Source: Agrobacterium leguminum
GTDB taxonomy: Bacteria > Pseudomonadota > Alphaproteobacteria > Rhizobiales > Rhizobiaceae
NCBI RefSeq assembly: GCF_015704895.1
Contig: NZ_JADQWB010000003.1
Coordinates: forward strand, 248,001 to 312,000
DNA length: 64,000 bases
Reading direction: 5' to 3'
Part shown: one piece after another, positions 28,653-38,066 of the stretch
Layout: each line of letters begins with the position of its first letter
Position numbering within the stretch: the stretch's first letter is position 1
Position numbers and translations under genes: made by a program
The notes under the pieces: generated by a model
The model's input: only the letters and a program-made list of their open reading frames with translations
The model's database searches: none
What the model was told of the DNA's origin: nothing

Positions 28653-29883
28653 CGCTCGACGAAACCGGTTGGGCAGGCGGCGCGTTCGCCTGCCCATCCT
28701 CCTTCGGCAGAAGATGCTCATATCTTTTGTCAGTCAGCGTCTTCAGAAAGGCGACGATGGCGTCCACGCGCTTGTCGTCCAGCGCCGGCGCGGATGTCAG
28801 TTCCGCCATGGCGATGTTTTCAGGCACTTCCGGCGCATCCCACGTCTTGCCTGTTTCCGGATTGATCTGGCGGCTCGGCTTCTTGCTTTTATATTTCACG
28901 TAAAACAGCACCACCGTGCGCAAATCCTTGAACACGCCATTGTGCATGTAAGGACCGGTGACGGCGACATTGCGCAGCGTTGGCACCTTGAACTTGCCAC
29001 GCTGGGTGGCATCATCGGCAACTTCAGGATTTTGCGCCAGACCCAGATCGACCGTACCCGGCTTGGAGCCGTTCACGGCCCGAACCGATATATTGGCGGG
29101 AACGCCGATGTTGAAATATTTGTGGTTGGTGAAGAGGCCGTCTTCCAGGCCCTTGGCGCCACGGATTTCATGGCAGGTATTGCAATTAGTGAATTGCGTC
29201 GAGGAGATCAGGACCCGACCCAGCTCTTCCTGATCGGTCAGCTTCTCCTCGCCGCGCAGGAAGCGGTCATATTTGGAATCGAAGGTGGAGAACTCATCCG
29301 ACCGCTCAAAGCTCGCCAGCGCCTTCGTCATCGCGGCATAGGCGGTGTCGTCGCTTTCAAAAACATCCTTGCCGAACTGCGTACCGAAAGCCGCGACATA
29401 ATCCGGGTTTTCCCTGAGCCGTTTGACGACCGAGGCCTTGTCTGGCATGCCCATTTCGAGGGGATTGAGCGGCGGACCGCCCGCCTGATCTTCAAGCAGG
29501 GAGGCGCGGCCATCCCAGAACTGCCCGCCGACATACTCTCCCGCCGCATTCCTGCTGAAAGGCGGCGTGAAGCGGGCATAAGCTGCAGTCGGCGCGTTGC
29601 GGTCGCCCAGTGAAATACCGTCATCGCCAAGCGATACATCCCGCCCGACCTTATCGCTCTCCCGCGCATCGGAAAAACCGGCGGCCTGCATATGGCAGGT
29701 GGAACAGGCCATGGTGCGGTTCATCGAAAGACTGGGATCGTCGAACAGTGCCGCACCGAGCTTTTCCAGCGTCGCATAGTCTTCACCGCCGTGGGCAGCC
29801 ATACCATCGACACCGGTGCCCAAGGGGGCCAGCAGAATGGATGCGGCAAGAGCAGCGGAGACAAAAAATCCGGGTTTCATCAT
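28633..29883 (-). CDS. Di-haem cytochrome c peroxidase
   Basis: 416 residues with a signal peptide ([19 protein letters not shown]) and two CxxCH haem sites: CSTCH near residue 60 and CNTCH near residue 235. It belongs to the CCP/MauG family, which reduces hydrogen peroxide in the periplasm using cytochrome c. [19 protein letters not shown] is the family's calcium/second-haem region. Start: two consecutive ATGs (29883, 29880). The 3' end overlaps leuB on the other strand by 20 bases. Confidence 0.9.
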   Translation of the reverse strand: MMKPGFFVSAALAASILLAPLGTGVDGMAAHGGEDYATLEKLGAALFDDPSLSMNRTMACSTCHMQAAGFSDARESDKVGRDVSLGDDGISLGDRNAPTAAYARFTPPFSRNAAGEYVGGQFWDGRASLLEDQAGGPPLNPLEMGMPDKASVVKRLRENPDYVAAFGTQFGKDVFESDDTAYAAMTKALASFERSDEFSTFDSKYDRFLRGEEKLTDQEELGRVLISSTQFTNCNTCHEIRGAKGLEDGLFTNHKYFNIGVPANISVRAVNGSKPGTVDLGLAQNPEVADDATQRGKFKVPTLRNVAVTGPYMHNGVFKDLRTVVLFYVKYKSKKPSRQINPETGKTWDAPEVPENIAMAELTSAPALDDKRVDAIVAFLKTLTDKRYEHLLPKEDGQANAPPAQPVSSSVTPKAP

Positions 29884-29922
29884 CGGTAGGCACGCTCGAT
29901 ATAAATGCGCGAGAGCAGGTTC

Positions 29923-29953
29923 GGACCGAAAAATATGAAGCGGCTTTCGGTCC
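29923..29953. repeat. 9-bp inverted repeat upstream of the cytochrome c peroxidase gene
   Basis: GGACCGAAA (29923-29931) and TTTCGGTCC (29945-29953), exact reverse complements 13 bases apart, 40-70 bases before the start codon. It could be a leader hairpin or an operator. Confidence 0.5.
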
Positions 29954-29973
29954 CGCCACGCTTCACCGAGCAT

Positions 29974-30040
29974 GGATCACGGGAGATAACTCCGCTCTTC
30001 CATACCCTATAAAGAAATCTATAGCACTTTCCCGTGATCC
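29974..30040. repeat. 67-bp element bounded by 11-bp perfect inverted repeats
   Basis: GGATCACGGGA (29974-29984) and TCCCGTGATCC (30030-30040) are exact reverse complements and enclose a nested CTATA / TATAG pair (30007-30024). It lies between cobB and the peroxidase gene with no coding potential. It may be a large hairpin or a small non-autonomous repeat. Confidence 0.6.
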
Positions 30041-30105
30041 AGGCCTACAAACTTTCGCAGCTTGGTCCACTTTGCCGCAGGTCCACGGGCACCCCCCGGA
30101 AACGA

Positions 30106-31422
30106 TCAACCGCCTCTGGCGATGGCATGGAAAAAGGTGCCCGAGACAAGACCTCTCCTGCCGCCCGATGGCCCGAGCGGACGACCCTGCCCATCCGCAA
30201 TCTGGGCGAAGGGCTCATCGCGGCCAGGATCGGTAACCCGCGCATAATGGAATTCATGGCCGCGCAGAACATCACCCGCCGCGCCGAGCGGTCCGCTTGC
30301 CGCGATCGTCGCCTGCCGGTACCCGAGATTCATCTTGCGCGTCGCAAAGCTGGTGGCATGGGACAGAAGCCCGGTCATGGCATGGGTCACCCCATCCGCA
30401 TCTTCCAGCGCCTCTCCGAGCACCATGTAACCGCCGCACTCGCCATGAACAGGCTTTGTCGCAGCAAAGCGGGCAATACCCGCCTTGAAACCAGCCGCAT
30501 CCGCAAGCTTTCCGGCAAAAAGCTCGGGGTACCCGCCCGGCAGCCAGCAGATATCGCAGCTCCCGTCAGGCGCCTCATCCGCGAGCGGGGAAAACGGCAC
30601 GATCTCGGCCCCGGCCGCCTGCCAATGCTTCCTGAGATGCGGATAAAGGAAAGTGAACGCCGCGTCCTCCGCCAGCGCAATGCGCTGGCCGGGCGGTGCA
30701 ATCGCCGTGTCCACCGAGCCGGAAGGCACATTCACCGGCGCGGCGAGAGAAAGCAGGGCATCGAGATCGATGGATTTTTCCATCGCATCCGCCAACCGTT
30801 CTATATGCGCATCGATTTCCGGATGCTCGCTGGCCTGCACCAGCCCCAGATGCCGTTCGGGCAGGATGAGCGACGGATCACGCAGCACGCAGCCGACAAC
30901 GGGAAGGCCGATTTTTTCGATGGCTTCCGTGCACAGCGTCCGGTGTCTTTCGCTGCCCGCCCGGTTCAGCACAACGGCCGCCATGGTAACCGCCGGATCG
31001 TAGTGAGCAAAACCATGGGCGATGGCAGCGGCCGTCTGCGACTGGCCGGATACGTCGAGCACCAGCAGCACGGGAATGCCGAACAGCCGCGCCAGATCCG
31101 CCGCCGAACCCGTGCGATTTTCCGCAACCGGAATACCGTCGAACAGGCCCATGGCGCTTTCGATCAGAACAAGTTCCTCATCCCCGGTCTGCTGCAAAAA
31201 CAGATACCGCAGCAATTCCGGCCGCATGGCCCAGCTATCCAGATTAAGACCTGATGTACCAGTGGCGAAGGCATGGAAACCGGGATCGATGTAGTCAGGC
31301 CCCGTCTTGATGCCGCGCACCTTGATACCGCGTCGGGCAAAGGCCCGGAGCAGGCCGATGGTCACGCTGGTCTTGCCGGAACCCGAACGTGGCGCGCCAA
31401 TGATGATCGCCCGCGCCGTCAT
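30106..31422 (-). CDS. cobB: Hydrogenobyrinic acid a,c-diamide synthase
   Basis: 438 residues: an N-terminal ATP-binding domain (GAPRSGSGKTSVTIGLLRAF, about residues 8-27) and a C-terminal class I glutamine amidotransferase domain with the catalytic cysteine in HGECGGYMVLGEAL. It amidates the a and c side chains of hydrogenobyrinate before cobalt insertion by CobNST. The start ATG overlaps the cobA stop (ATGA). It is the last gene of the cobA-cobB pair. Confidence 0.95.
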   Translation of the reverse strand: MTARAIIIGAPRSGSGKTSVTIGLLRAFARRGIKVRGIKTGPDYIDPGFHAFATGTSGLNLDSWAMRPELLRYLFLQQTGDEELVLIESAMGLFDGIPVAENRTGSAADLARLFGIPVLLVLDVSGQSQTAAAIAHGFAHYDPAVTMAAVVLNRAGSERHRTLCTEAIEKIGLPVVGCVLRDPSLILPERHLGLVQASEHPEIDAHIERLADAMEKSIDLDALLSLAAPVNVPSGSVDTAIAPPGQRIALAEDAAFTFLYPHLRKHWQAAGAEIVPFSPLADEAPDGSCDICWLPGGYPELFAGKLADAAGFKAGIARFAATKPVHGECGGYMVLGEALEDADGVTHAMTGLLSHATSFATRKMNLGYRQATIAASGPLGAAGDVLRGHEFHYARVTDPGRDEPFAQIADGQGRPLGPSGGRRGLVSGTFFHAIARGG

Positions 31423-32207
31423 GAGCCGGAAACTCCAAGACGCGCCCGCATCGAAACAATCTCGCCGATGACGATCAAAGCCGGCGCTTCGAAATTTTCC
31501 CGCTTTGCATCGTCAGCTATGCTTTCCAGCGAACCGATGAAAATCCGCTCCTGCGCCGTCGTTGCCGACATGATGACGGCGACCGGCGTTTCGCCGGAAC
31601 GCCCACCCTGCATCAAGAGGCTGGCGATCGTGCCGATATTCTTCAGCCCCATATAAACGACGATGGGTTCGCGTGTTTTCGCCAGCGCCAGCCAGTCCAG
31701 ATCCTCTTCCGTGCCCGCTGCGTGGCCTGTGGCCAGCGTCACGGCGCGGCTGATGCCGCGCATGGTGGCGGGGATGTGAGCGGAAGCAAGCGCCGTGAAC
31801 GACGAGGTCATGCCCGGCAATATGCGAAACGGAATGCCGGCATGGACAAGCGCCTCCGCCTCTTCGCCGCCGCGCCCGAAAATAAACGGATCGCCGCCCT
31901 TCAGCCGCAGCACCTTTTTGCCTTGGCCGGCGAAATCGATCAGCGAAGCGGTAATATCGTCCTGTGTCGCGGAGGGCTTGCCACCCCTTTTGCCCGCAAA
32001 AACAATCTCCGCCTGCGGGCCAAGCGCTATGACATCGTCACTCACCAGCGCATCGCGCACGATAATATCGGCCTGAGACAGCGCGAGCGCCACTTCCAGC
32101 GTCAGATAACGCACATCGCCCGGCCCTGCGCCCGCGAGCCAGACGTGGCCGGCTTCGAAGACCGGACCTTTTGCGGCAATGCTGTTCAAAATCTGCGCTA
32201 TCGACAT
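31419..32207 (-). CDS. cobA: Uroporphyrinogen-III C-methyltransferase
   Basis: 262 residues. It methylates uroporphyrinogen III at C2 and C7 to give precorrin-2, the branch point to B12 and sirohaem. VWLAGAGPGDVRYLTLEVALAL, RLKGGDPFIFGRGGEEAEAL and IPFRILPGMTSSFTA are SUMT signatures. There is no fused siroheme synthase domain. The start is 22 bases from the proposed start of divergent cbiD, so the two promoters must overlap coding sequence, unless cbiD begins at the ATG 32266. Confidence 0.95.
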   Translation of the reverse strand: MSIAQILNSIAAKGPVFEAGHVWLAGAGPGDVRYLTLEVALALSQADIIVRDALVSDDVIALGPQAEIVFAGKRGGKPSATQDDITASLIDFAGQGKKVLRLKGGDPFIFGRGGEEAEALVHAGIPFRILPGMTSSFTALASAHIPATMRGISRAVTLATGHAAGTEEDLDWLALAKTREPIVVYMGLKNIGTIASLLMQGGRSGETPVAVIMSATTAQERIFIGSLESIADDAKRENFEAPALIVIGEIVSMRARLGVSGS

Positions 32208-32229
32208 TCTTCTTGGCTGCTTTTTAACG

Positions 32230-33396
32230 ATGACGGAAAAAGCCGTCCCGGCTATAGAAATTCATATGGATACGGATGGAAAGACCCTTCGCCGCGGCTG
32301 GACCACGGGCACCTGCGCGGCAGCCGCCACGAAGGCGGCCTGCGCCGCCCTTCTGACCGGCGAGTTTCCTTACCCTGTCGAGGTCGAACTTCCAAGCGGC
32401 GCGAGGCCGGCATTTTCCCTCGCCACCGAGGAAAAGGGCGAAAACTTCGCCCGCGCCGGCGTCGTCAAGGATGCCGGAGACGATCCGGACGTTACCCACG
32501 GTGCGCTGATCGAAAGCACGGTCAGACGAGGTCAACCGGGAAGCGGCATCATCTTCAAGGCCGGAAAGGGCGTCGGCACCATCACCCGGCCGGGCCTGCC
32601 CTTGCCGCCGGGAGAACCCGCCATCAACCCCGTGCCGCGCAAGATGATCGAAACCGCCATTCGCGAAGTGGCCGGAGAAAGCGCCGATTTCGAGGTCGAG
32701 ATTTCCGTCCGCGACGGCGAGAAACTGGCGGAGAAAACCCTGAACGGCAGGCTCGGCATCGTCGGCGGCATTTCCATCCTCGGCACCACCGGCATCGTTA
32801 TTCCCTTTTCCTGCTCGGCGTGGATTCACTCCATCTGGCGCGGTATTGATGTGGCGCGTGCCACCGGCTGCACCCATGTGCTTGGCGCCACCGGCAACAC
32901 CTCCGAAAAAGCCGGGCAGACGCTTTACGATCTGCCGGAAACCGCGCTGATCGACATGGGCGATTTCATCGGCGGTATGCTGAAATATCTGCGCAGCCAC
33001 CCCGTCGAGCGGGTGACGATTGCCGGCGGCGTCGCGAAGATGACCAAGCTTGCCCAGGGCATGCTCGACGTGCACTCCAAGAAGGGGCTGGCCGATCTCG
33101 ATGCGCTGGCGGCACTGGCGACGGAAGCCGGAGGAGATGAAAATCTCGCCATTGCGATCCGTCAGGCCAATATGGTCGCGCACGCCTTTGAGTTGGCCGA
33201 ACACGCGGGGATAGACCTCGGCGCGATCGTGGCGGAAAAAGCCTGGGTAACCGCAGCGGCGGCGCTGAAGACGCCGGCCATTGCGCTCGATATTCTGGTG
33301 TTCGATCGTCAGGGCGCGCTCAAGGGTCGCACCGCCTCCACGCCGTCGCATCAGCCTTTCGCATCTTCCTTCGGAGACCGGAACCGCCGGACATAG
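32230..33396 (+). CDS. cbiD: Cobalt-precorrin-5B C1-methyltransferase homologue CbiD
   Basis: 388 residues from ATG 32230 (or 376 from ATG 32266, [11 protein letters not shown]). [23 protein letters not shown] at the N-terminus (in part) and [15 protein letters not shown] are CbiD hallmarks. CbiD performs the C1 methylation in the anaerobic B12 route; here it sits among oxygen-dependent genes (cobG, cobN) and no cobF is present in the window, so it probably supplies the C1 methylation in CobF's place. It is a lone plus-strand gene; its 3' end overlaps cobM by 46 bases. Confidence 0.92.
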   Translation: MTEKAVPAIEIHMDTDGKTLRRGWTTGTCAAAATKAACAALLTGEFPYPVEVELPSGARPAFSLATEEKGENFARAGVVKDAGDDPDVTHGALIESTVRRGQPGSGIIFKAGKGVGTITRPGLPLPPGEPAINPVPRKMIETAIREVAGESADFEVEISVRDGEKLAEKTLNGRLGIVGGISILGTTGIVIPFSCSAWIHSIWRGIDVARATGCTHVLGATGNTSEKAGQTLYDLPETALIDMGDFIGGMLKYLRSHPVERVTIAGGVAKMTKLAQGMLDVHSKKGLADLDALAALATEAGGDENLAIAIRQANMVAHAFELAEHAGIDLGAIVAEKAWVTAAAALKTPAIALDILVFDRQGALKGRTASTPSHQPFASSFGDRNRRT

Positions 33397-34124
33397 TCGG
33401 TGCTATAAAGCGCGCTTTCGCGAAAATCCGTCGAGGCAAGTCCACGCCCGACGAAGATCAGGGCCGTCCGCTCCACCGGTTCGGCGGCGAGCTTGTCCTC
33501 AATGTCGAACAGCGTGCCGCGAATGACCCGCTCATCCGGCCAGGAGGCGCGAACGACAATGGCGACCGGGCAGTCGGAGCCGTAAAGCGGCGTCAGCTCT
33601 TCCACCACCTTGCCGATGGCATGAATGGCGAGATGGATGGCAAGCGTCGCGCCCGTCGCACCGAAAGCCTTCAGCGTCTCACCTTCAGGCATCTTGGATG
33701 CGCGCCCGGAAATGCGGGTCAGCACAAGGCTCTGCGCCACTTCCGGCACCGTCAGTTCCCGCTGCAAAGTGGCGGCCGCAGCGGCAAAGGAGGGTACGCC
33801 GGGCGTGACGGTGTAATCGAGGCCCAGCCGCTCCAGCCGGCGAATCTGTTCGCCCATGGCGCTCCAGACGGAAAGGTCGCCGGAATGCAGCCGCGCCACA
33901 TCCTTGCCGGCCTTTGCTGCGGCCACAAATTCCGCCTCGATCTCGTCCAGCGAAAGCGCAGCCGTATCGACGATGCGGGCGCCCGGCGGGCAATATTCGA
34001 TAAGCGCCTTCGGAACCAGCGAGCCGGCATAAAGGCACACCGGGCAGGCGGCGATAAGATCGCGCCCGCGCACCGTAATGAGATCGGTGGCGCCCGGACC
34101 GGCGCCGATGAAATGAACCGTCAT
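33351..34124 (-). CDS. cobM: Precorrin-4 C11-methyltransferase
   Basis: 257 residues. SAM-dependent methylation at C11 of the corrin precursor. [38 protein letters not shown] and [17 protein letters not shown] are CobM/CbiF motifs. The ATG at 34124 overlaps the cobE stop (ATGA). The end of the gene is antisense to the end of cbiD. Confidence 0.95.
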   Translation of the reverse strand: MTVHFIGAGPGATDLITVRGRDLIAACPVCLYAGSLVPKALIEYCPPGARIVDTAALSLDEIEAEFVAAAKAGKDVARLHSGDLSVWSAMGEQIRRLERLGLDYTVTPGVPSFAAAAATLQRELTVPEVAQSLVLTRISGRASKMPEGETLKAFGATGATLAIHLAIHAIGKVVEELTPLYGSDCPVAIVVRASWPDERVIRGTLFDIEDKLAAEPVERTALIFVGRGLASTDFRESALYSTDYVRRFRSPKEDAKG

Positions 34125-34540
34125 TGTTGTTCTCCATGTTCTATGGCGCAGCCGCTATCATGTGGGGCATCTTCAGTGGTTGCGATGGCCACAGTGACAT
34201 TGCCAACCACAAGACGCGGCGCGACCAGCCTTGCATTCTCGCCGGCGGCGGCAAGCGCCGCCGCTTCGCTCACACTTGGCGAGCCGGCATGATCAAGGCT
34301 TGCCTGTGAAAATGTCATTGTTTTCGAAGCAACCGCCTCAAGCCGTTCCTGCGATACGATTTCCAGAGACAGCGACAGGCTTTTCGCCGCCTCCACAAGA
34401 CCGGCTTCATCGGCTTTGAGCGGCGCAGTCGCCAGGCATTCCGCCATCATGCCCAAAGCATGCTCCGCAGCGCGCACGGCGGCAATAATAGCATCTGAAC
34501 CCGTGCCTCTGCGGCAGCCTATGCCAGCCACTGTCACCAT
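34121..34540 (-). CDS. cobE: Cobalamin biosynthesis protein CobE (CbiG C-terminal-like)
   Basis: 139 residues. [21 protein letters not shown] at the start (in part) and [21 protein letters not shown] are characteristic of the CbiG C-terminal domain / CobE family. CobE is needed for aerobic cobalamin synthesis, but its exact step is not firmly assigned. The ATG at 34540 overlaps the end of cobL by 7 bases; a GTG at 34558 is also in frame. The stop overlaps cobM. Confidence 0.88.
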   Translation of the reverse strand: MVTVAGIGCRRGTGSDAIIAAVRAAEHALGMMAECLATAPLKADEAGLVEAAKSLSLSLEIVSQERLEAVASKTMTFSQASLDHAGSPSVSEAAALAAAGENARLVAPRLVVGNVTVAIATTEDAPHDSGCAIEHGEQQ

Positions 34541-35793
34541 GGCTTGGTCCAGCTCCACTGCGTCACCGGCATTGCCGGACGCCAGCCCGACATGGAACCG
34601 ACAGCCGTCACCCGCGACACATCCAGACGGATCATCGAGCCGCCGAGCCGCGCATGGGCGGCAAGCAGCACCGCCTCCATTTCCAGCGTCACCGCATTGG
34701 CGACCAGCCGCCCACCGGGTTTCAGGGCCTCCATAGCCCCTTCAAGCACGCCCGCTTCACTGCCGCCGCCGCCGATGAAAATAGCATCCGGCTGAGGCAA
34801 GCCTTCAAAAGCCGCAGGGGCCGCGCCGATCATGACCTCAAGCCCCGGCACACCGAAAGCTTCGGCATTACGAGCTATACGCTCCGCCCTTTCCGGGTGT
34901 TGTTCTATGGCGATTGCTCGGACCGAGTGGTGCGACAGCATCCATTCTATGCCGATCGAACCCGAACCGGCACCGATATCCCACAGCAACTCGCCCCGCC
35001 GTGGGGCAAGAGAGGAAAGTGTCACGGCGCGGATTTCACGTTTGGTGATCTGCCCGTCATGTTCGAACAGGCCGTCATCAAGCCCACATGTGAAAGGCAG
35101 AACACGGGCCCCCTCGGCCGCGACGACGTCAATCCCCACCACATTCAGCGGCTCGATGTCTTCAAACGAGAAATCAGCCGCCCTGACCTGCCGCCGCCTC
35201 TCCCGCTCTCCGCCCAGGGCTTCAAGCAAAACGAACTCCGACCGGCCGAAACCCAAATCGGACAACAATTCCGCGATCAAGGCCGGGGCGTGGGCGTCCG
35301 AGGTAAGCGCGATGATGCGTGCACCGGCATGGAGATACGGCCGCAGGAGATCGATGGAACGTCCGTGCAGCGAAATGCAGTCGACCGATTGCAGCGCCCA
35401 TCCAAGCCGTGCGGCGGCCAATGAGAAAGCGGAAGGCGAGGGATAACAAACTGTCTCACCCGCATCGATACGCCGCAAAAGCGTAACACCGACGCCATAA
35501 AAGAACGGATCGCCGGAAGCGAGCACACAAACCCTTTTGCCGCGCAGCGCCACGACATCGCCCATATCCGTATCGAACGGCACCGGCCAGCGCCGTGCTT
35601 CACCATGAATGGCTACGGCCGCCAGTTCCAGATGGCGTTTGCCGCCGAAAACCACCTCGGCCGCCTCTATCGCCTCAATCGCGTTCCGGCCCAACCCCTG
35701 AAGCCCATCCTCGCCAATGCCCACAATGGAAAGCCACGGCTTCTCTTTCTTTTCTGTGGAAGCATCGCCCGTTCCGGAATATTCAGACGTCAT
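34534..35793 (-). CDS. cobL: Precorrin-6Y C5,15-methyltransferase (decarboxylating)
   Basis: 419 residues; a fusion of a CbiE-like methyltransferase (about 1-210, LSIVGIGEDGLQGLGRNA) and a CbiT-like methyltransferase/decarboxylase (about 230-419, LLWDIGAGSGSIGIEWML). It methylates C5 and C15 and decarboxylates the C12 acetate. I chose ATG 35793; its start codon interlocks with that of divergent cobK in a single CATG. In-frame ATGs upstream (35805, 35811) would lie inside cobK. Confidence 0.94.
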   Translation of the reverse strand: MTSEYSGTGDASTEKKEKPWLSIVGIGEDGLQGLGRNAIEAIEAAEVVFGGKRHLELAAVAIHGEARRWPVPFDTDMGDVVALRGKRVCVLASGDPFFYGVGVTLLRRIDAGETVCYPSPSAFSLAAARLGWALQSVDCISLHGRSIDLLRPYLHAGARIIALTSDAHAPALIAELLSDLGFGRSEFVLLEALGGERERRRQVRAADFSFEDIEPLNVVGIDVVAAEGARVLPFTCGLDDGLFEHDGQITKREIRAVTLSSLAPRRGELLWDIGAGSGSIGIEWMLSHHSVRAIAIEQHPERAERIARNAEAFGVPGLEVMIGAAPAAFEGLPQPDAIFIGGGGSEAGVLEGAMEALKPGGRLVANAVTLEMEAVLLAAHARLGGSMIRLDVSRVTAVGSMSGWRPAMPVTQWSWTKPW

Positions 35794-36574
35794 GACACGC
35801 TCCATACTCATCCTTGGCGGCACGGCGGATGCCCGTATTCTGGCCGGCAGGCTGGCCGAAGAACCCGGCTATCGAATTCTGCTCTCCATGGCCGGCCGCA
35901 CGCTCTCGCCGGTCGAACAGCCGGTGCCGATGCGCAGCGGCGGTTTTGGCGGCGCGGGCGGTCTCGCGGATTTCATTCGTACCGAGAATTTCGATATTCT
36001 GGTGGACGCCACCCATCCCTATGCGGCGAAGATTTCCGCCAATGCTGTTGAGGCGGCAGGGCTTGCCAAAGTTCCGCTGGTCGTCCTCTCGCGTCCCGCC
36101 TGGCAGCATCAGCCGGGTGACAGGTGGCATGATGTCGATAGCGTCGAACAGGCTGTCACCGCGCTCGGCGACGAAAGCAAACATGTATTTCTGGCGCTCG
36201 GCCGACAGGAGCTTCTTCCTTTCGAAACCGCGCCCCAGCACAACTATCTCATCCGCAGCGTCGACCCGGTGGAGCCGCCACTGAAACTGCCGCATGCGCG
36301 CTACATTACCGCGCGCGGCCCCTTTGCGTTGGACGACGAAATCCGCATGCTGGAAGAAAACCGCATCGAGACGGTGATCTCGAAAAACTCCGGCGGCAGC
36401 GCGAGCTATGGCAAGATCGAAGCAGCGCGACGGCTCGGCCTGCCGGTCATCATGATCGACCGGCCGCAACAGCGGAACGACGCGTCGCTGGATGGCGCGA
36501 CCGTGACGGATATTGCAGCTGCGCTCACCGCCATCCACCATCAGCTCTCTCTTCTCGAAAAACGTGGCGAATAA
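35792..36574 (+). CDS. cobK: Precorrin-6A reductase
   Basis: 260 residues. NADPH reduction of precorrin-6A to precorrin-6B. ILILGGTADARILAGRLAEE (nucleotide fold), VDATHPYAAKISANAVEAA and ISKNSGGSASYGKIEAARRL are CobK/CbiJ signatures. The ATG is immediately followed by the first strand of the fold, so the start is secure. It is a single plus-strand gene inside a minus-strand cluster; its 3' end overlaps cobJ by 34 bases and its start codon overlaps that of cobL. Confidence 0.95.
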   Translation: MTRSILILGGTADARILAGRLAEEPGYRILLSMAGRTLSPVEQPVPMRSGGFGGAGGLADFIRTENFDILVDATHPYAAKISANAVEAAGLAKVPLVVLSRPAWQHQPGDRWHDVDSVEQAVTALGDESKHVFLALGRQELLPFETAPQHNYLIRSVDPVEPPLKLPHARYITARGPFALDDEIRMLEENRIETVISKNSGGSASYGKIEAARRLGLPVIMIDRPQQRNDASLDGATVTDIAAALTAIHHQLSLLEKRGE

Positions 36575-37302
36575 ACCAGCGGGTCTTTGCCAGAGCGCTC
36601 GATCAGACGGGTTTCAATCGAACCGACGATGATGCAGGTAGCCATATCCGCCATGTCGCTCGAGGCTTCCGACAGGGGCACGACACGAATACGCTCGTCC
36701 GCCCGCCCGGCAGCTCGTCCGAAGATTACCGGCACCGAGGCTGGTAAATGTGCTCGCAACAGATCGAAGGCTGTACCGAGCTGGTGCGGACGCGCTTTGC
36801 TGACGGGATTATAGAAAGCCATCACAAAACCTGCTTCCGCCGCCGCGATCAGCCGTTTTTCAATGATGCCCCAGGGTTTCAGATTATCCGACAGCGAAAT
36901 AACGCAGAAATCATGGCCAAGCGGCGCGCCGGCTCTCGCAGCGACCGCCAGCATGGCAGTCACACCCGGCACGACGGAGAAATCGATATCGCGCCATTCG
37001 GAGGGGCCGCTTTCGATCGCCTCGCAAACCGCGGCGGCCATCGCGAAAACGCCGGGATCGCCGCCAGAAACCACACAGACCTTGCCGCCGGAAGCTGCAA
37101 GTCGCAGCGCCTGTTCAGCGCGGGAGATTTCCTCACGATTGTCCGAAGCATGGCGGCGTTGATCGGGCCTCAGCGATAGACGGTCGAGATAGGGAATATA
37201 GCCGAAGAAATCCTCCGAGGCCTCGACAGCGGCAAGCGCCTCCGGCGTTATCTGCACCGCACTGCCCGGGCCGAGGCCGACAACGACCAGTCTGCCCGTC
37301 AT
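36541..37302 (-). CDS. cobJ: Precorrin-3B C17-methyltransferase
   Basis: 253 residues. It catalyses ring contraction with methylation at C17. LVVVGLGPGSAVQITPEAL, VVSGGDPGVFAMAAAV and MAFYNPVSKARPHQLGTAF are CobJ/CbiH signatures. The ATG overlaps the cobI stop. Last gene of the riboswitch-led run before the plus-strand cobK interrupts. Confidence 0.95.
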   Translation of the reverse strand: MTGRLVVVGLGPGSAVQITPEALAAVEASEDFFGYIPYLDRLSLRPDQRRHASDNREEISRAEQALRLAASGGKVCVVSGGDPGVFAMAAAVCEAIESGPSEWRDIDFSVVPGVTAMLAVAARAGAPLGHDFCVISLSDNLKPWGIIEKRLIAAAEAGFVMAFYNPVSKARPHQLGTAFDLLRAHLPASVPVIFGRAAGRADERIRVVPLSEASSDMADMATCIIVGSIETRLIERSGKDPLVYSPRFSRRES

Positions 37303-38066
37303 GGCTTTTCACCAGCAGAGGGTCTGGTTTTCCAGCCCGGCACCAGAACCAGCGAAAAATAGGGTGCAGGCGATGCATCGCGTTCGATGAGCCGCACCGC
37401 TTGGCTGTTGACCATGGTGCCGCGCTCGACATAAAGCGCCTCTTCAAGCTTACCAGCCTTTTCCAGCGCCCGGCGAATCTTCGGCAGGTTGCGTCCTACC
37501 TTCATGATCACCGCGCCATCCGTGCCGGACAGACGTTCCGTTAGAACATCTTCGCCGAGCGTACCGGGAAGCACGCTCAAAATATCGTCGCCCTGCACCA
37601 GCGGCAGGCCGGCCATGGACCAGCAGCCGGACATGGCCGTGATGCCAGCAACGACTTCCGCCGGGTAAGATGGCGCAAGCCGCAAATGAAGGTGCATATA
37701 AGAACCGTAAAACAGCGGATCGCCTTCCGACAGCACGGCGACATTGCGCCCGGCTTCGAGATGCACAGCGATGTCCTTCGCCGACTGATCGAAAAAGGCG
37801 GCGATGGCATCACGGTAATCGTTACCGTTTTTGTCGCTTTCGACGGTTACCGGATAGACCAGCGGCATTTCCAGCGTGCCGGGCCGGATGAAGGCTTCGA
37901 CAATACCGCGACCGTTGCCGCTGCCGCCTTTCTTGCAGAAGAAGGCAAGCACATCGGCGTTTTCAATGGCGCGGACAGCCTTCAGCGTCAGAAGCTCGGG
38001 ATCTCCGGGGCCAGTGCCGACGCCCACGAGTTTACCCTTCGGATGTTCGAAAAGCGCCGCACTCAC
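37299..38066 (-). CDS. cobI: Precorrin-2 C20-methyltransferase
   Basis: 255 residues. Methylates precorrin-2 at C20. GKLVGVGTGPGDPELLTLKA, FFCKKGGSGNGRG and VLSEGDPLFYGSYMHL are CobI/CbiL signatures. It starts with GTG at 38066, overlapping the cobH stop as GTGA. The stop overlaps cobJ. Confidence 0.95.
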   Translation of the reverse strand: MSAALFEHPKGKLVGVGTGPGDPELLTLKAVRAIENADVLAFFCKKGGSGNGRGIVEAFIRPGTLEMPLVYPVTVESDKNGNDYRDAIAAFFDQSAKDIAVHLEAGRNVAVLSEGDPLFYGSYMHLHLRLAPSYPAEVVAGITAMSGCWSMAGLPLVQGDDILSVLPGTLGEDVLTERLSGTDGAVIMKVGRNLPKIRRALEKAGKLEEALYVERGTMVNSQAVRLIERDASPAPYFSLVLVPGWKTRPSAGEKP

